Below are positions 36,527-46,135 of a DNA stretch of 64,000 bases, in pieces. Where the stretch lies: contig NZ_VHKL01000007.1 in the NCBI RefSeq assembly GCF_007474605.1, positions 124,001 to 188,000 on the forward strand, given 5' to 3'. The position numbers and the translations under genes are program-made. The notes below the pieces were generated by a model, which was not told the DNA's origin, did not search any database, and was given only the letters and a program-made list of their open reading frames with translations. Source of the stretch: Rhodoligotrophos appendicifer (GTDB lineage: Bacteria > Pseudomonadota > Alphaproteobacteria > Rhizobiales > Im1). How positions within the stretch are numbered: the first letter of the stretch is position 1; every line of letters begins with the position of its first letter.

Positions 36527-36817
36527 ATGCAATTCCAAGAAACATCAATGATCCTCAAGGAAGTTCGAATTGGAAGGCACGGTATTTCACCGAGTGGCGT
36601 GGAGATCATCGTTTTTATTCAGCGCCAGGGAGAAGACAGACCTGAACAATGGAACATCAAAATTGACAGGGACCTTTCCATCGAGGAAGCCGAGTGGATT
36701 TGTGAGTCCGCGTGGGACACGTCGACGCGCAGCATGGAGCTGTGTCTTCCTTTTGAGCTCAATTTTGCCAGCAGTCGCAAGTCCAGCACAACGCGAAGGG
36801 CAGGAGACGCACAATAA
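36527..36817 (+). CDS. Small hypothetical protein
   Basis: The 96-codon frame starts at an ATG preceded by CGGAGC; an in-frame codon at 36494 is less likely. The product is polar and mixed alpha-beta, with a strand-like stretch (VEIIVFIQRQG) and an acidic helix (SIEEAEWICESAW). There is no signal peptide, membrane segment or known family. It lies in the same short region of unusual composition as the ORF at 36191. Confidence 0.4.
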   Translation: MQFQETSMILKEVRIGRHGISPSGVEIIVFIQRQGEDRPEQWNIKIDRDLSIEEAEWICESAWDTSTRSMELCLPFELNFASSRKSSTTRRAGDAQ

Positions 36818-37280
36818 TAGTTCGCCTTCAGATGCGAGCTCAAGGCCGGGCAGTCTGCGATACCTGACGTGTTAGAGCTCCGCTCGGGTGCTGTCATTCC
36901 CGGAGACCCCACAGATTCGGAGCAAGGAAGCCCAGTCGTCGAGGGCCACGGTCAGCTTTACGTCCGACAAATCGTATCAGACCGAGAGCAGCAGCACCTT
37001 GACCATCGCCAGGGGCGGCCAAGCGGCCTCAGCCTCATCCATGATGACTGACTGGATCGGATCGAGAAGGCTGGCGACGGGGCTCCAGTCGTTCAGCTTG
37101 GCAAGCTCATCGAGCGATGAAGCTGGGCGTGTGCGTCTAGCAACACCAAACCGCTACTGACCAATGGAACGTTGCGCTACGGCCAGCTCTCCTCCTCTGA
37201 AAGACCATAGAGTCCGCAATTAGAACTCTGTCTACGCTCACCTAGGTCTCCTAGATGTGGAAGCAGCCGGTCCTCAAAAT
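36818..37280. other. Intergenic stretch without recognisable gene
   Basis: No frame on either strand here combines a ribosome site with a protein-like product. It separates the small ORFs from the end of the leftward aromatic operon (last gene SDR, stop at 37281). I see no clear terminator. Confidence 0.4.
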
Positions 37281-38054
37281 TCAGACAGACAGGAATCCTC
37301 CATCGATGATCAGGTCCGAGCCTGTTACGAAGCGGGCCTCATCCGACCCGAGATACACGACGGCCCAGGCAACGTCGTCGGGTTCCCCAAGGCCGCCGAA
37401 GGGATGGATTTCCCTGAGTTTCGCCTTCGCCTCTTCCGGCGTTCCTGTCGCCAGACGTGCCGCCAAGGGCGTCCACACATAGGAGGGGTGCAGGCAGTTC
37501 ACCCGAATACCGTAGCCCAGCCGCGCGCAACTGGTGGCGCAATGCTTCGTCAATGTCCGCAGGGCGCCCTTACTGGTGCCGTAGGCAGGGCCACCTCTCG
37601 TGCCCACATAACCCGCGGTGGAGCCAATATTGATGATCGAGCCGCCTCCCGTCTCCTTCATCGCTGCTATTTGTGTCCGGCAGCCCAGAAACACTCCGTC
37701 AAGGTTGACGCGCATCACCCGCCGCCACTCCTCAAGCGATACGTCTTCAATGCCGCGGGGAGCGGAGCTGCCCACCCCGGCATTGTTGACGGCGATGTCG
37801 ATCTTGCCGAAATGGGCGACGGCAGCTCCGATGACTTCTGCCCAGCTCGCCTCGTCGGCAACGTCGTGCTCCAGGAAGATCGCCTCGACACCTGCGGTTC
37901 TGGAGATTTCGAGCGCGGCCTCACCTTCAGCACGGTCAATATCGGTCAGCACGAGCTTTGCACCGCTCTCCCCCATGCGCCGCACCAATCCATGGCCCAG
38001 GCCGCCGGCCGCCCCCGTGATGAGGGCTACCTTACCCTTCAGTCTATCGTTCAT
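37281..38054 (-). CDS. SDR family NAD(P)-dependent oxidoreductase
   Basis: The 257-residue protein is a classical short-chain dehydrogenase. It has the cofactor motif TGAAGGLGHG (about residue 14), the acidic end of strand 2 (LTDIDR, favouring NAD), NNAGVG, catalytic Ser in IGSTAGYVG and the Y-x3-K pair in YGTSK. It is the last gene of the leftward operon for aromatic compound uptake and cleavage, 51 bp after the solute-binding protein gene. It may oxidise an alcohol or dihydrodiol intermediate; the substrate is not evident. Confidence 0.88.
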   Translation of the reverse strand: MNDRLKGKVALITGAAGGLGHGLVRRMGESGAKLVLTDIDRAEGEAALEISRTAGVEAIFLEHDVADEASWAEVIGAAVAHFGKIDIAVNNAGVGSSAPRGIEDVSLEEWRRVMRVNLDGVFLGCRTQIAAMKETGGGSIINIGSTAGYVGTRGGPAYGTSKGALRTLTKHCATSCARLGYGIRVNCLHPSYVWTPLAARLATGTPEEAKAKLREIHPFGGLGEPDDVAWAVVYLGSDEARFVTGSDLIIDGGFLSV

Positions 38055-38105
38055 GTGTCTCTCTTCATTAGACGGCCGGCATCGTGACGGGGTTGCCCCA
38101 GTCGG

Positions 38106-39226
38106 TTATTTCAAAAGTTCCGGCTTTCCGTCCTTGATGACGACGAGCTGCATGCCGAAAATAGGATTTCTGTTGGCATCAAAGGTGAATTTGCCGGTAC
38201 CCAGGACGGTGGGGAAATCCTTCACCTCGGCGAGCGCCTGGCGCACTGCCGAGGGCTCCGATCCGGCCTTCTGACCGCCGAGCCGGCAAGCATGGTTGCC
38301 GTATAGCTGATCGCCGCATAGGGATCCGCCTCGCTGCCGAACTTCTCCCTGAAGGTGGCCCGAAACTTTGTGGTCACGGGGTTGCTATCGTCGGGATAAT
38401 AAAAGGCGGGATAGATTGTGCCGTCGATCGCCTTGCCGCCGATGCGAATAAAGTCAGGCGCCCCAATGGAATCCGAACCCACAAGCTTGACCGTCTCCGG
38501 AAGTCCTGCCTGCCGCGCCTGCAGAACGATGTTCGCCGAGGCTTCTGGAAGGGCGCCTAGGTAGATCATCTCCGGATCCATATCCACCAGCTTGGTCGCC
38601 AGGGCAATGAAGTCCGTCTGCGAAGTGAGGACGGACTCCTCGGCGATGTTGGTCACGCCATGGGCGGCGAGATAGTCCTTCAGGATGTTCTTGTAAGCGA
38701 CCATCGCCTCGTTATCACGTCCGTAAACGAGAACGATTGACTTAACTTTGGCGGTCTCAACGGCGTATTTCGCAAGAGATTCAAGCACCTCGGGCGGGTT
38801 CTGATAAAGCTTGAATGCCCATTCCCCGGACTCAGTGATCTTCTGCGACACCCCGAGAGCGAGGACCGGTGTCTTCGAAGCATTTGCAACCGGCGCGGCC
38901 GCCAGTGCCAAGGGAGAGGTGGGTGGACCGATGATCACTGAGGCCTTGTCATTGGTGATGAAGCGGTTCATCAGGGTGATCGCTTGATTTTTATCACTCG
39001 CATTGTCCTGCATGATCATCTTGATCGACTTGGCTTTGTCGCCGAACTCTGCGGCAAGATGATCGATCGCGACTTCGACGCCGCGTTCCATCGGCGGCCC
39101 CGCCCAGGAGGCGACCGCGCCGGTCAAAGGCAGCTGAACCGCTATGGTGGCTTCGTCAGCAAAGGCTGATCCGGCCGATAGTATGCCGAATATGAGCGCA
39201 GCGCTGTGTAAGGATAGGTTCTTCAT
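38106..39226 (-). pseudogene. Branched-chain-type ABC solute-binding protein, frameshifted near its C-terminus
   Basis: From the ATG at 39226 the frame encodes a signal peptide (to about residue 23, SAFA) and a Leu/Ile/Val-type binding domain: IAVQLPLTG, then VIIGPPTSPLALA, LVYGRDNEAM and YAAISYTATM. After AGSAV, at about 38268-38276, the frame leaves the family sequence and stops at 38222. Shifting one base restores it: KAGSEPSAVRQALAEVKDF, then TGKFTFDANRNP and GMQLVVIKDGKP, ending at TAA 38106. One lost base thus explains the break; the repaired protein would have 373 residues. It could be a real mutation or a sequencing error. The gene belongs to the importer encoded upstream (39255-42506). 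Confidence 0.8.
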
Positions 39227-39254
39227 GGTGTCTCCCCTTGCTGTTTGTTGTTGG

Positions 39255-39980
39255 TCAGAGTTGTTTGGTTGAAGCCGTGCCCAGGTAATGGGCGACGATC
39301 ATCTGGTCCTGAGCCATCTCCCGACTTGCACCACTCTGGACGACCTTTCCCTGCTCGATCACATAGGCATTCTCGGTGACATCGAGCGCACGTCGGGCAT
39401 TTTGCTCCACCAGGACGACGGTCAGGCCCTCGCGGTTGAGTTGGACGAGGGCCTCGAAAACCTGAGAGGTGACGAGCGGCGCAAGTCCCAGGCTGGGTTC
39501 ATCGAGCAGCAGCATTCTCGGCTTGCCCATTAACGCACGACCGATCGCAAGCATCTGCTGCTGGCCGCCGGACAGCGAGCCGCCAGCCTGATTGTGCCGC
39601 TCCCTAAGAATCGGAAACAGGGCATAGACCCGCTCAAGCTCGTCGCTGCCGCGGCTTGCGCGACCGCCGAGCGCCTGCCTCCCAAGATCGAGATTTTCTG
39701 CAACGGTCAGCGGCGCCAGGATCTGGCGGCCTTCCGGAACGAGAACGAGGCCCATGCGAGCGACCTTGTAAGCGGGGAGGCCGGTGATCGGCCGGCCTTC
39801 GAATAGAATTTCCCCGCCCGCCGTCTTGATCAATCCGCAGATGGACTTGAGCAATGTCGTCTTGCCGGCACCGTTGCGTCCGATGACGGCCGTGATGCTG
39901 CCTTTGGGGACTGACATGGAGATCCCGCGAATGGCCGTAATACCGCCATAACGGGAGGTGAGATCGTTCACTGTCAGCAT
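39255..39980 (-). CDS. Branched-chain-type ABC transporter ATP-binding protein LivF
   Basis: The 241-residue ATPase has Walker A (GRNGAGKTTLLK), the Q-loop (VLVPEGRQI), the signature SLSGGQQQMLAIGRAL, Walker B (LLLDEPSLGLAPL) and the LivF-specific C-terminus with VVLVEQNARRAL. I start at ATG 39980 (MLTVNDL), because the frame upstream overlaps livG and is not family-like; this start lies three bases after the livG stop. It pairs with the LivG-type ATPase to drive the LivHM channel. In this operon the cargo is more likely an aromatic acid than an amino acid. Confidence 0.9.
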   Translation of the reverse strand: MLTVNDLTSRYGGITAIRGISMSVPKGSITAVIGRNGAGKTTLLKSICGLIKTAGGEILFEGRPITGLPAYKVARMGLVLVPEGRQILAPLTVAENLDLGRQALGGRASRGSDELERVYALFPILRERHNQAGGSLSGGQQQMLAIGRALMGKPRMLLLDEPSLGLAPLVTSQVFEALVQLNREGLTVVLVEQNARRALDVTENAYVIEQGKVVQSGASREMAQDQMIVAHYLGTASTKQL

Positions 39981-39982
39981 GG

Positions 39983-40738
39983 TCACACCCCCAGATAGGC
40001 TTCGATGACGCCGGCATCGGCGCACACCTCGTCCGGCGTTCCAGCAGCGATCAGGCGGCCGCTGTTCAATGCATAGACCGTGCTGCACATCTCCCTGACG
40101 AAGCGCACATTGTGCTCGATGAGCAGCACCCCGACGCCCTCGGCCGCCACCTCGCGAAATATGGTGCCCAGTTCATCCGCCTCGACGTCGTTCATTCCAG
40201 CGACCGGCTCGTCCAGGAGCAGGATCGACGGTGCCATTGCCAATGCGCGCATCATCTCGACTTTGCGCTGATGACCATAGGCGAGGGCGCCTGCCGGCTT
40301 GTCGCGATAGGCGGCGAGGCCGAACCGTTCGAGCAGCGCATCCGCGCGGTGAAAGAAGTCGGACTTTTCCGCCCAGGCCGAGGGCAGGCCGAGAATGTTA
40401 GTCAGAAGAGACGTTCGCTCGTGGCGGTGAAAGCCGATGACGATGTTCTCGACCACGCTTGCCTCACGCAGCAGCCGAATGTTCTGAAAGGTCCGAGCGA
40501 CGCCACGCCGGGCGATCGCGTGCGCGTTTTCCTTCGAGATATCGGCCCCGTCGAGCAGAACCCGACCGGAATTTACCCCGAGAATTCCGGCAATAAGGTT
40601 GACGACGGTCGATTTTCCGGCGCCATTCGGACCAATCAGTCCGGTGATGCGCCCCGGCGCGATCTCCATGGAGAAGTCTGCCACAGCGGCAACGCCACCA
40701 AATGATTTGCTTATCCTTTCGAGCCGCAAGGCCGTCAT
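39983..40738 (-). CDS. Branched-chain-type ABC transporter ATP-binding protein LivG
   Basis: The 251-residue ATPase starts at ATG 40738 (MTALRLERISKSFGG), overlapping the LivM stop (ATGA). It has Walker A (GPNGAGKSTVVN), FQNIRLL at the Q-loop, a divergent signature (GALAYGHQRKVEMMRAL, where LivG proteins have LSYGxQR), Walker B (ILLLDEPVAGMN) and the switch His (LLIEHNVRFV). The frame is open upstream to 41095, but that part overlaps LivM and is not family-like. It partners LivF. Confidence 0.9.
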   Translation of the reverse strand: MTALRLERISKSFGGVAAVADFSMEIAPGRITGLIGPNGAGKSTVVNLIAGILGVNSGRVLLDGADISKENAHAIARRGVARTFQNIRLLREASVVENIVIGFHRHERTSLLTNILGLPSAWAEKSDFFHRADALLERFGLAAYRDKPAGALAYGHQRKVEMMRALAMAPSILLLDEPVAGMNDVEADELGTIFREVAAEGVGVLLIEHNVRFVREMCSTVYALNSGRLIAAGTPDEVCADAGVIEAYLGV

Positions 40739-41616
40739 GCGATTTTCCTCCGCTCGAGGATGGCCTTTGCGTCGCTGGCCTGTCGGCTCCGCCAATAGGT
40801 TCTCGCAGTATCGACAATGCCAAGCGGCATGAAGATGATGACGAGGACGATCATCACGCCCTGCATCACCAGACGCTGGTCGGCCAACGGGCGCGCGAGC
40901 TCCGGCAGGATCGAGAGAACCATCACTCCAACCAAGGGACCTGCGACGGAGATCCGACCACCCAGAATCACGCCGGACAAAGCTGCGACCAACATCGGAA
41001 AGCCGAACTGCTCGGGCGAAAGGCTGTAGGTGTTGAAGGCGATCAGCGCTCCTGTCAGACCCGCAATCCCGCCGCTCAGGACGAAGGCCAGGCATTGATA
41101 TCGCTGCACCGAAATCCCGAGCGAGACCGCGACCGTCTCGTCCTGCCGGATCGCATCGAAGGCGCGTCCCACCCCTGAGGAGACGACCACCTGGATCATT
41201 CCATAGACCAGCACGAGAAAGACCAGCAGCCCAGGAAGTGCAATGCTTTTCGGGATCCCATTCATGCCCAGGGCGCCCCCGGTGATCGGCTCGGCATAGA
41301 GAATAAGCGACACCATGATCTCGATAAAAGCCACGGTGGCGATGGCTTGGAAGGCACCTCGTAGACGCGACAAAGGCAGCGACAACATGAGCCCCGCCAG
41401 CGCGCCCATGGCTGTGCCGAAGATTCCGCCAAGAACGGGCGATAATCCTAGCGTTTGAACCACATTGGCAGCCGCATAGGCGCCGATGGCCGCAAATCCG
41501 GCCGTCGCGAGGGAGAAGACCCCGGCACGGAGCACGATGTACTGGCTATAGGCCAACCCTGAGCTGAGAATGATGAGCTCGGCCAGTGGAATATAGGCGA
41601 GGAAGAAGTTGGTCAT
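40735..41616 (-). CDS. Branched-chain-type ABC transporter permease LivM
   Basis: The 293-residue permease has eight or nine hydrophobic segments and the LivM-specific EAA-like loop (GRAFDAIRQDETVAVSLGI, near residue 155) that docks the ATPase. GRISVAGPLVGVMVL near the C-terminus is also typical. Its start overlaps the LivH stop by four bases, and its stop overlaps LivG. It forms the inner-membrane channel with LivH. Confidence 0.9.
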   Translation of the reverse strand: MTNFFLAYIPLAELIILSSGLAYSQYIVLRAGVFSLATAGFAAIGAYAAANVVQTLGLSPVLGGIFGTAMGALAGLMLSLPLSRLRGAFQAIATVAFIEIMVSLILYAEPITGGALGMNGIPKSIALPGLLVFLVLVYGMIQVVVSSGVGRAFDAIRQDETVAVSLGISVQRYQCLAFVLSGGIAGLTGALIAFNTYSLSPEQFGFPMLVAALSGVILGGRISVAGPLVGVMVLSILPELARPLADQRLVMQGVMIVLVIIFMPLGIVDTARTYWRSRQASDAKAILERRKIA

Positions 41617-42506
41617 TGCCGCACCACGCGCATCTCGGACCGCAGCCCTTTGAAGAAGCCGGTCGGGTGAAGCAACAGGGTCAAGAACAGCAGGGCGAAC
41701 AGGATCGCATCGCTCAGTTCCGACGAGACATAGGTCACCAGAAGCGTTTGCACGATGCCGAGCGAGATGCCCGCAGCAATTGCTCCAGGTATGCTTCCAA
41801 GACCGCCAAGGATCACGACCACGAAGCCGCGCAGCATGATCGACTCGCCCATGAGGAACTGGACCGAATTGAAGGTCAGTCCGATAATGAAGCCTGCCGC
41901 ACCGGCAAAAGCCCCCGCGATGAAGAAGATCTGCGCATAAACGCTGGCGGGGTTGATGCCCAAGATCAGAGAGGCCCCCTCGTTGACCGAAATCGCTCTG
42001 ATCTTTCGGCCCATGCTGGTTCTGTAAACATAGAAATAGAGAAAGATGAGAGACACGGCCGTGATTCCGATGACCGTGAGTTGCAGCAGGCTTATGCGAA
42101 GTCCGAGGAATTTGTAGATCACGACGGGAAACGACCCGAAGGGGAAGCTCATGATCTGCGCATCCGAAACCTGTTGCGCGACGCTAATGATCACGAGACC
42201 CGCTCCGATGCTGGACACCACCGCACCAAACTCGTCGCCGCCCCGTGCTCGCAGCGGACGAAATGCGACGAAATCGAGCAGCATGCTGACAAGTCCCCCG
42301 GCAATGATCGCTGCGCCGAAAGCGACCGCGATCGGCAAGTCTGCCAAGGTCAGCGCATAGAGGCCCACAAAGGCGCCGCACATGAAAATTGCGCCATGGG
42401 CCAGATTCATGATGTTCATGACGCCGAAAATCAGAGTGAATCCTAGGGAGAACAGGGCGTAGATACATCCGACCACCACGCCATTGAGAATTTGCTGCGC
42501 TAACAT
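41613..42506 (-). CDS. Branched-chain-type ABC transporter permease LivH
   Basis: The 297-residue permease is hydrophobic throughout, with the LivH start NGVVVGCIYALFSLGFTLIFGVMNIMNLAHGA, partly visible as MLAQQILNGVVVGC then GVMNIMNLAHG. It has the cytoplasmic loop GRKIRAISVNEGASLILGIN and a late GGLGSIPGAIAAG motif. It is the first importer gene of the operon, 45 bp after the FAD monooxygenase. Such LivHMGFK systems carry amino acids, urea or, often in aromatic degradation operons, aromatic acids. Confidence 0.9.
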   Translation of the reverse strand: MLAQQILNGVVVGCIYALFSLGFTLIFGVMNIMNLAHGAIFMCGAFVGLYALTLADLPIAVAFGAAIIAGGLVSMLLDFVAFRPLRARGGDEFGAVVSSIGAGLVIISVAQQVSDAQIMSFPFGSFPVVIYKFLGLRISLLQLTVIGITAVSLIFLYFYVYRTSMGRKIRAISVNEGASLILGINPASVYAQIFFIAGAFAGAAGFIIGLTFNSVQFLMGESIMLRGFVVVILGGLGSIPGAIAAGISLGIVQTLLVTYVSSELSDAILFALLFLTLLLHPTGFFKGLRSEMRVVRQ

Positions 42507-42551
42507 AGTGTTTCCCTCCCTCCAGCGAGGCCGGCGGTTTCTTTCCGCCCC

Positions 42552-44225
42552 TTATTGCTGTACGGCCTGTCTTCCTGTCACTCGCCCCAACACTTCTTCA
42601 GCCGACACACTTTTTCGGGACGAATTGCGCCAAGCCACCACCTGATCCGGCCGGATTAAGGCAAGGTCTGCCTCATAGAGGTCGAAGGCCTCTTCGTCAT
42701 TGCAATCGACGACCTTGAGCTCGACTCCGAGCTTCGCAGCCGCCTGCACGTAGGGGGTTGGATCGGTGGGCTTGCCGCCAAGGCGAAGCAAGGTCCATTC
42801 GAAGCCGAACAGATCGAACAAGGAGCGCCCGTCCTTCAGCCACACATGCGGGGCGCGTCCACCGGGGTTACCGGTTGGAACATAGGCCGTCGGGGAATCC
42901 GGTGGTGCGGGCGTCCCGTCGCTCACAATGATGGGAGAGCCGTCATAGCGTCCGCCGAAGGTGAAGCCGGGAATGTTGAACTCGGCGCGCGCATGAGCGC
43001 TCAGATATGCACCCGCTCGCCGGCGCGCGGCGATCCCGGCAGAGGTGTCGTCTTCGATTGCGGGTGACGGGCGATAGAGACCCACGGAATCGGCGAAACG
43101 GCGCGCATGCATGGTGTTGCGCTGAGCGACCGGACGACGTTCTGCCTCGTAGGAGTCCAGCAGGGACGGTGGCGCGATACCCTTAACGACAGCGGCAAAC
43201 TTCCAGCCGATATTGACGGCATCCTCGATCGCGGTGTTGTAGCCCATTCCGCCGGTGGGCGTGAACAAATGGACCGCGTCACCGCCGAGAAATACGCGGC
43301 CGCTGTGAAATCTGTCGGCAACGAGCGTTCGGCCCGCCAGCCAGGAATCGCGCGACAGGATGGTCAGGGGAATGCTTATCCCCATCGCCTGCTCGAAGTA
43401 TTGAAGGCAAGTTTTGTCGTCGATCTCCTGGACGTTCTCACCATTGCGCAGCTGGGTGTGGAAGGCGAATTCGCCGGTTCCGTCGACGGCGGCCATCAAG
43501 GCGCGACGCTCGCCGTTGAAGGTCCAGTACATCCAAGACCGCGGATGCGGACAAAACTCGTAGAACTGTGGCGCATGGATATACATCGCCAACATCCGCC
43601 CACCCATGAAGTCACGGTCGGCACTGCCTTCGCCAATGTAATCGAAGCCCAACTGGCGCCGAACCAAGCTTCGCGGGCCGTCTGCTCCGAACAGGTAGAG
43701 CGCCCGGATCGTTCGCGTTTCGCCGGTGACGGTGTTGACAAGTCTTGCCTCAACATCATGGCCAGTATCGGTAAAATCCGTCAGGGCCCAGTTAAAATTC
43801 ACGGAGACTGTGGCCAGCGACTTCGCATGTTTTGCTAGAACGCCTTCGACGAATTTCTGTGAAACCCGATGCGGCGGTTCTGCAGCGCTGAACGAGCCGT
43901 TGGTGTTCCGCACAGCCACCTTGGCGTCACGCGCGGACGGAAGCTCGACACGGGCGATCTCATAGGTCGAAAAGCGCGTAAAATAAGCAATGTCCGTGGG
44001 ATAGTCCTCCGGCAGACCGAGGGCGCGGATCTCTTCTGAGAACCCCAGACGCCGGAAGTGCTCCATGGATCGCGCCTGGGTCGCATTTGCTTGCGGGTTT
44101 ACCGCCGTCGAGGCCTTGAGATCGACGAGAACCACATCGACGCCGCGCCGGCCAAGCTCATTTGCGAGCATCAGGCCGCATGGGCCGCCGCCCACGATAA
44201 GGACCTGCGTTCGATCCGGGATCAC
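42552..44225 (-). CDS. FAD-dependent aromatic monooxygenase (PheA/TfdB/MhpA family)
   Basis: The 557-residue flavoprotein is a group A hydroxylase. It has the FAD motif GGGPCGLMLANEL (about residues 12-24), the DG motif (LFGADGPRSLVRRQLG) and the GD motif (VFLGGDAVHLFTPTGGMGYN), then a C-terminal thioredoxin-like domain as in phenol and resorcinol hydroxylases. These enzymes use NAD(P)H and O2 to add a hydroxyl ortho to an existing one, making the catechol-type substrate for ring cleavage. The ring-cleaving dioxygenase gene lies directly upstream (28 bp), which supports this order of reactions. The exact phenolic substrate is not readable. Confidence 0.9.
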   Translation of the reverse strand: MIPDRTQVLIVGGGPCGLMLANELGRRGVDVVLVDLKASTAVNPQANATQARSMEHFRRLGFSEEIRALGLPEDYPTDIAYFTRFSTYEIARVELPSARDAKVAVRNTNGSFSAAEPPHRVSQKFVEGVLAKHAKSLATVSVNFNWALTDFTDTGHDVEARLVNTVTGETRTIRALYLFGADGPRSLVRRQLGFDYIGEGSADRDFMGGRMLAMYIHAPQFYEFCPHPRSWMYWTFNGERRALMAAVDGTGEFAFHTQLRNGENVQEIDDKTCLQYFEQAMGISIPLTILSRDSWLAGRTLVADRFHSGRVFLGGDAVHLFTPTGGMGYNTAIEDAVNIGWKFAAVVKGIAPPSLLDSYEAERRPVAQRNTMHARRFADSVGLYRPSPAIEDDTSAGIAARRRAGAYLSAHARAEFNIPGFTFGGRYDGSPIIVSDGTPAPPDSPTAYVPTGNPGGRAPHVWLKDGRSLFDLFGFEWTLLRLGGKPTDPTPYVQAAAKLGVELKVVDCNDEEAFDLYEADLALIRPDQVVAWRNSSRKSVSAEEVLGRVTGRQAVQQ

Positions 44226-44253
44226 TGTCCCATCTCCTGGCGACGCTCAGACA

Positions 44254-45224
44254 TCATCGATCACTCGACGAGGCGGCCTCGTAGTTGAACGCGAAATCCT
44301 GCGGTGGCCTTGGGCCCCAAACGTAGAATGCATCCTCCGCGGCGTGATCGCCGGCATCCCAGTCGCAGTTGGCCGGGATGTAGTCAATATCGCAGGAAAA
44401 CTCCGCATAGCTGCCCCAGGGATCGCGCACGTAGTGAAAGTAGTTGGATCCCAAAACGTGACGCCCCAAACCCCAGCCCTCGGTGAACCCGCGATCGGCC
44501 ATTTGCATCGCACCGAGGCCAATCTCGTTGACTGAACTCACATCCCAGCTCAGGTGATGGAGGCCGGTGCCCTCTGCCCGCGCCAGGGCAATCAAATGAT
44601 GATCGCTGCCGTGGATGCCGTGCATGAACGCGATTCCGTGCCCGATCGGTCGGCGAGCCGCAATCCTAGGGTGCGAGTGTAGAATTTGATGGCGCCGCCC
44701 ACATCGCTGGTAAAAATCAGGATATGCGCGAGACGTCGCGGTCTCACCAAGGACACCTGGCTGCGCTTCGGCGCCCCTTGTGCTCCGGCAGGAGCCGAGG
44801 AGAGATCGATGCTCGACTTCTCGTTCGGCGAGGACTTTTCTGCCACTTTGATTTCGATGAGAAGGCCGTCCGGGTTGCGAAACCACAATCCGGCGCTATC
44901 CACACCCGGCGGAGGATCGAGGAGCTTCACGCCTAGGGCCTCGAGGCGCGCCTTAAATGCCGGAACATCATCGGCAAAAGCGCCAAAGGATAGATAGTTC
45001 AGCTTTTTTCTAGGTCCTTCCGAGATTCGGCCCCAGCAATGGCTGCCGCCCGCCGTGTGAACGGTGAGGCTCTCCCTTTGCGGATGCAGATCTAGACCGA
45101 AGGCGCCGTAATAATGGTCAGCAACCTTCAGGTCGGGGACCGTCAGGTCGAAATGATCGAGCGAGTGGACGCCAAGCTCACCTGCCCGGCGTGTCGGCAA
45201 CGCGACACTGCGAATTTGCGTCAT
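44254..45224 (-). pseudogene. Two-domain extradiol ring-cleavage dioxygenase (VOC), frameshifted
   Basis: From the ATG at 45224 the frame encodes the N-terminal VOC domain (LDHFDLTVPDL) and the start of the catalytic domain with the first iron ligand His167 (RRLAHILIFTSDV). After LADRSG, at about 44638-44642, the family sequence continues in another frame: IAFMHGIHGSDHHLIAL, the second ligand His in GLHHLSWDV and the Glu ligand in YAEFSCDIDY, to the stop at 44254. One missing base explains the break; repaired, the enzyme has 323 residues, normal for type I extradiol dioxygenases. All three iron ligands survive but are split between frames, so the gene as read makes no active enzyme. Confidence 0.85.
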
Positions 45225-45274
45225 CTCGGCCTTGCCTTCCTGCTATCCCCCCGTCGTAATGCGAGGGTTTGTCT

Positions 45275-46135
45275 TCAAATTTCGTCTGCGACCGGACTTC
45301 TGAGCAGCCCGACGCCCTCGATCTCCACTTCGCAGACATCTCCCGGCTTCATGAAAAGCTTTGGCGTTCGCGCGAAACCGACCCCAGCCGGTGTCCCAGT
45401 GACGATGATATCGCCGGGAACCAGAATGAAGGCCTCGCTGAGCAGAGAGATGAGCGTGGCCACATCGAACAGCATGTCGTCGATGGGGGCGCTTTGAACG
45501 GTGGCACCGTTGAGACGCGTTTCGAGCCGAAGCCCATTGCACCCGCGTGGAAGTTCATCCGCGGTTACGAAGCTCGGTCCGAATGCGCCAGTGCCGTCGA
45601 AGGTCTTGCCGATCGTCCATTGCGTCGACTTGAACTGGTAGTCCCTCACCGTGGCATCATTGAACACCGAATAGCCCGCCACGTGATCGAGAGCGGAAGC
45701 CTTGGGAATGTGCCGGCCTGGCGATCCGATGACGGCGACGAGTTCGCCTTCGAAATCCAATTGGTCGGAGACCCGAGGGCGCAGGATTGGCGCCTGATGG
45801 CCGATGAGACTGGAGGCAAATCGTGTGAAGAGCGAAGGGTAGTCAGGAACCTTAAAGCCCGCTTCTGCGGAATGGTCCGCATAGTTTAGTCCGACGCAGA
45901 CAATCTTTCCCGGATTGGCAAAGGGAGGCCTGTAGGAGATCCCACTAGGATCGATTGCCGAGCCGGACCTAAGCACCTGTCCTGCGGCCTGCAGCACTGA
46001 TGTGCCACCATTAACGAGGTGATCGAGATGACCGGGGAATCGGCTGTCCGAGGCCAGCAGTCCACGCAGACTTCCATTCTCACCCTCGACCGCGAGACCG
46101 TCGAGGGTCCCGTCATTGAAAGCCACAAAGCGCAT
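45275..46135 (-). CDS. Fumarylacetoacetate hydrolase family protein
   Basis: The 286-residue enzyme has the FAH fold signature: CVGLNYADHSAE, the metal-binding acidic residues in QLDFEGELVAVIG, VAGYSVFNDATVRDYQ and VTGTPAGVGFAR. FAH-family enzymes hydrolyse or decarboxylate dicarbonyl products of aromatic ring cleavage, or hydrate 2-oxopent-4-enoates. I start at ATG 46135, because GGAGGA lies eight bases upstream; the upstream ATG at 46156 has none. It is the first gene of the leftward operon and divergent from the LysR regulator at 46263. Confidence 0.9.
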   Translation of the reverse strand: MRFVAFNDGTLDGLAVEGENGSLRGLLASDSRFPGHLDHLVNGGTSVLQAAGQVLRSGSAIDPSGISYRPPFANPGKIVCVGLNYADHSAEAGFKVPDYPSLFTRFASSLIGHQAPILRPRVSDQLDFEGELVAVIGSPGRHIPKASALDHVAGYSVFNDATVRDYQFKSTQWTIGKTFDGTGAFGPSFVTADELPRGCNGLRLETRLNGATVQSAPIDDMLFDVATLISLLSEAFILVPGDIIVTGTPAGVGFARTPKLFMKPGDVCEVEIEGVGLLRSPVADEI

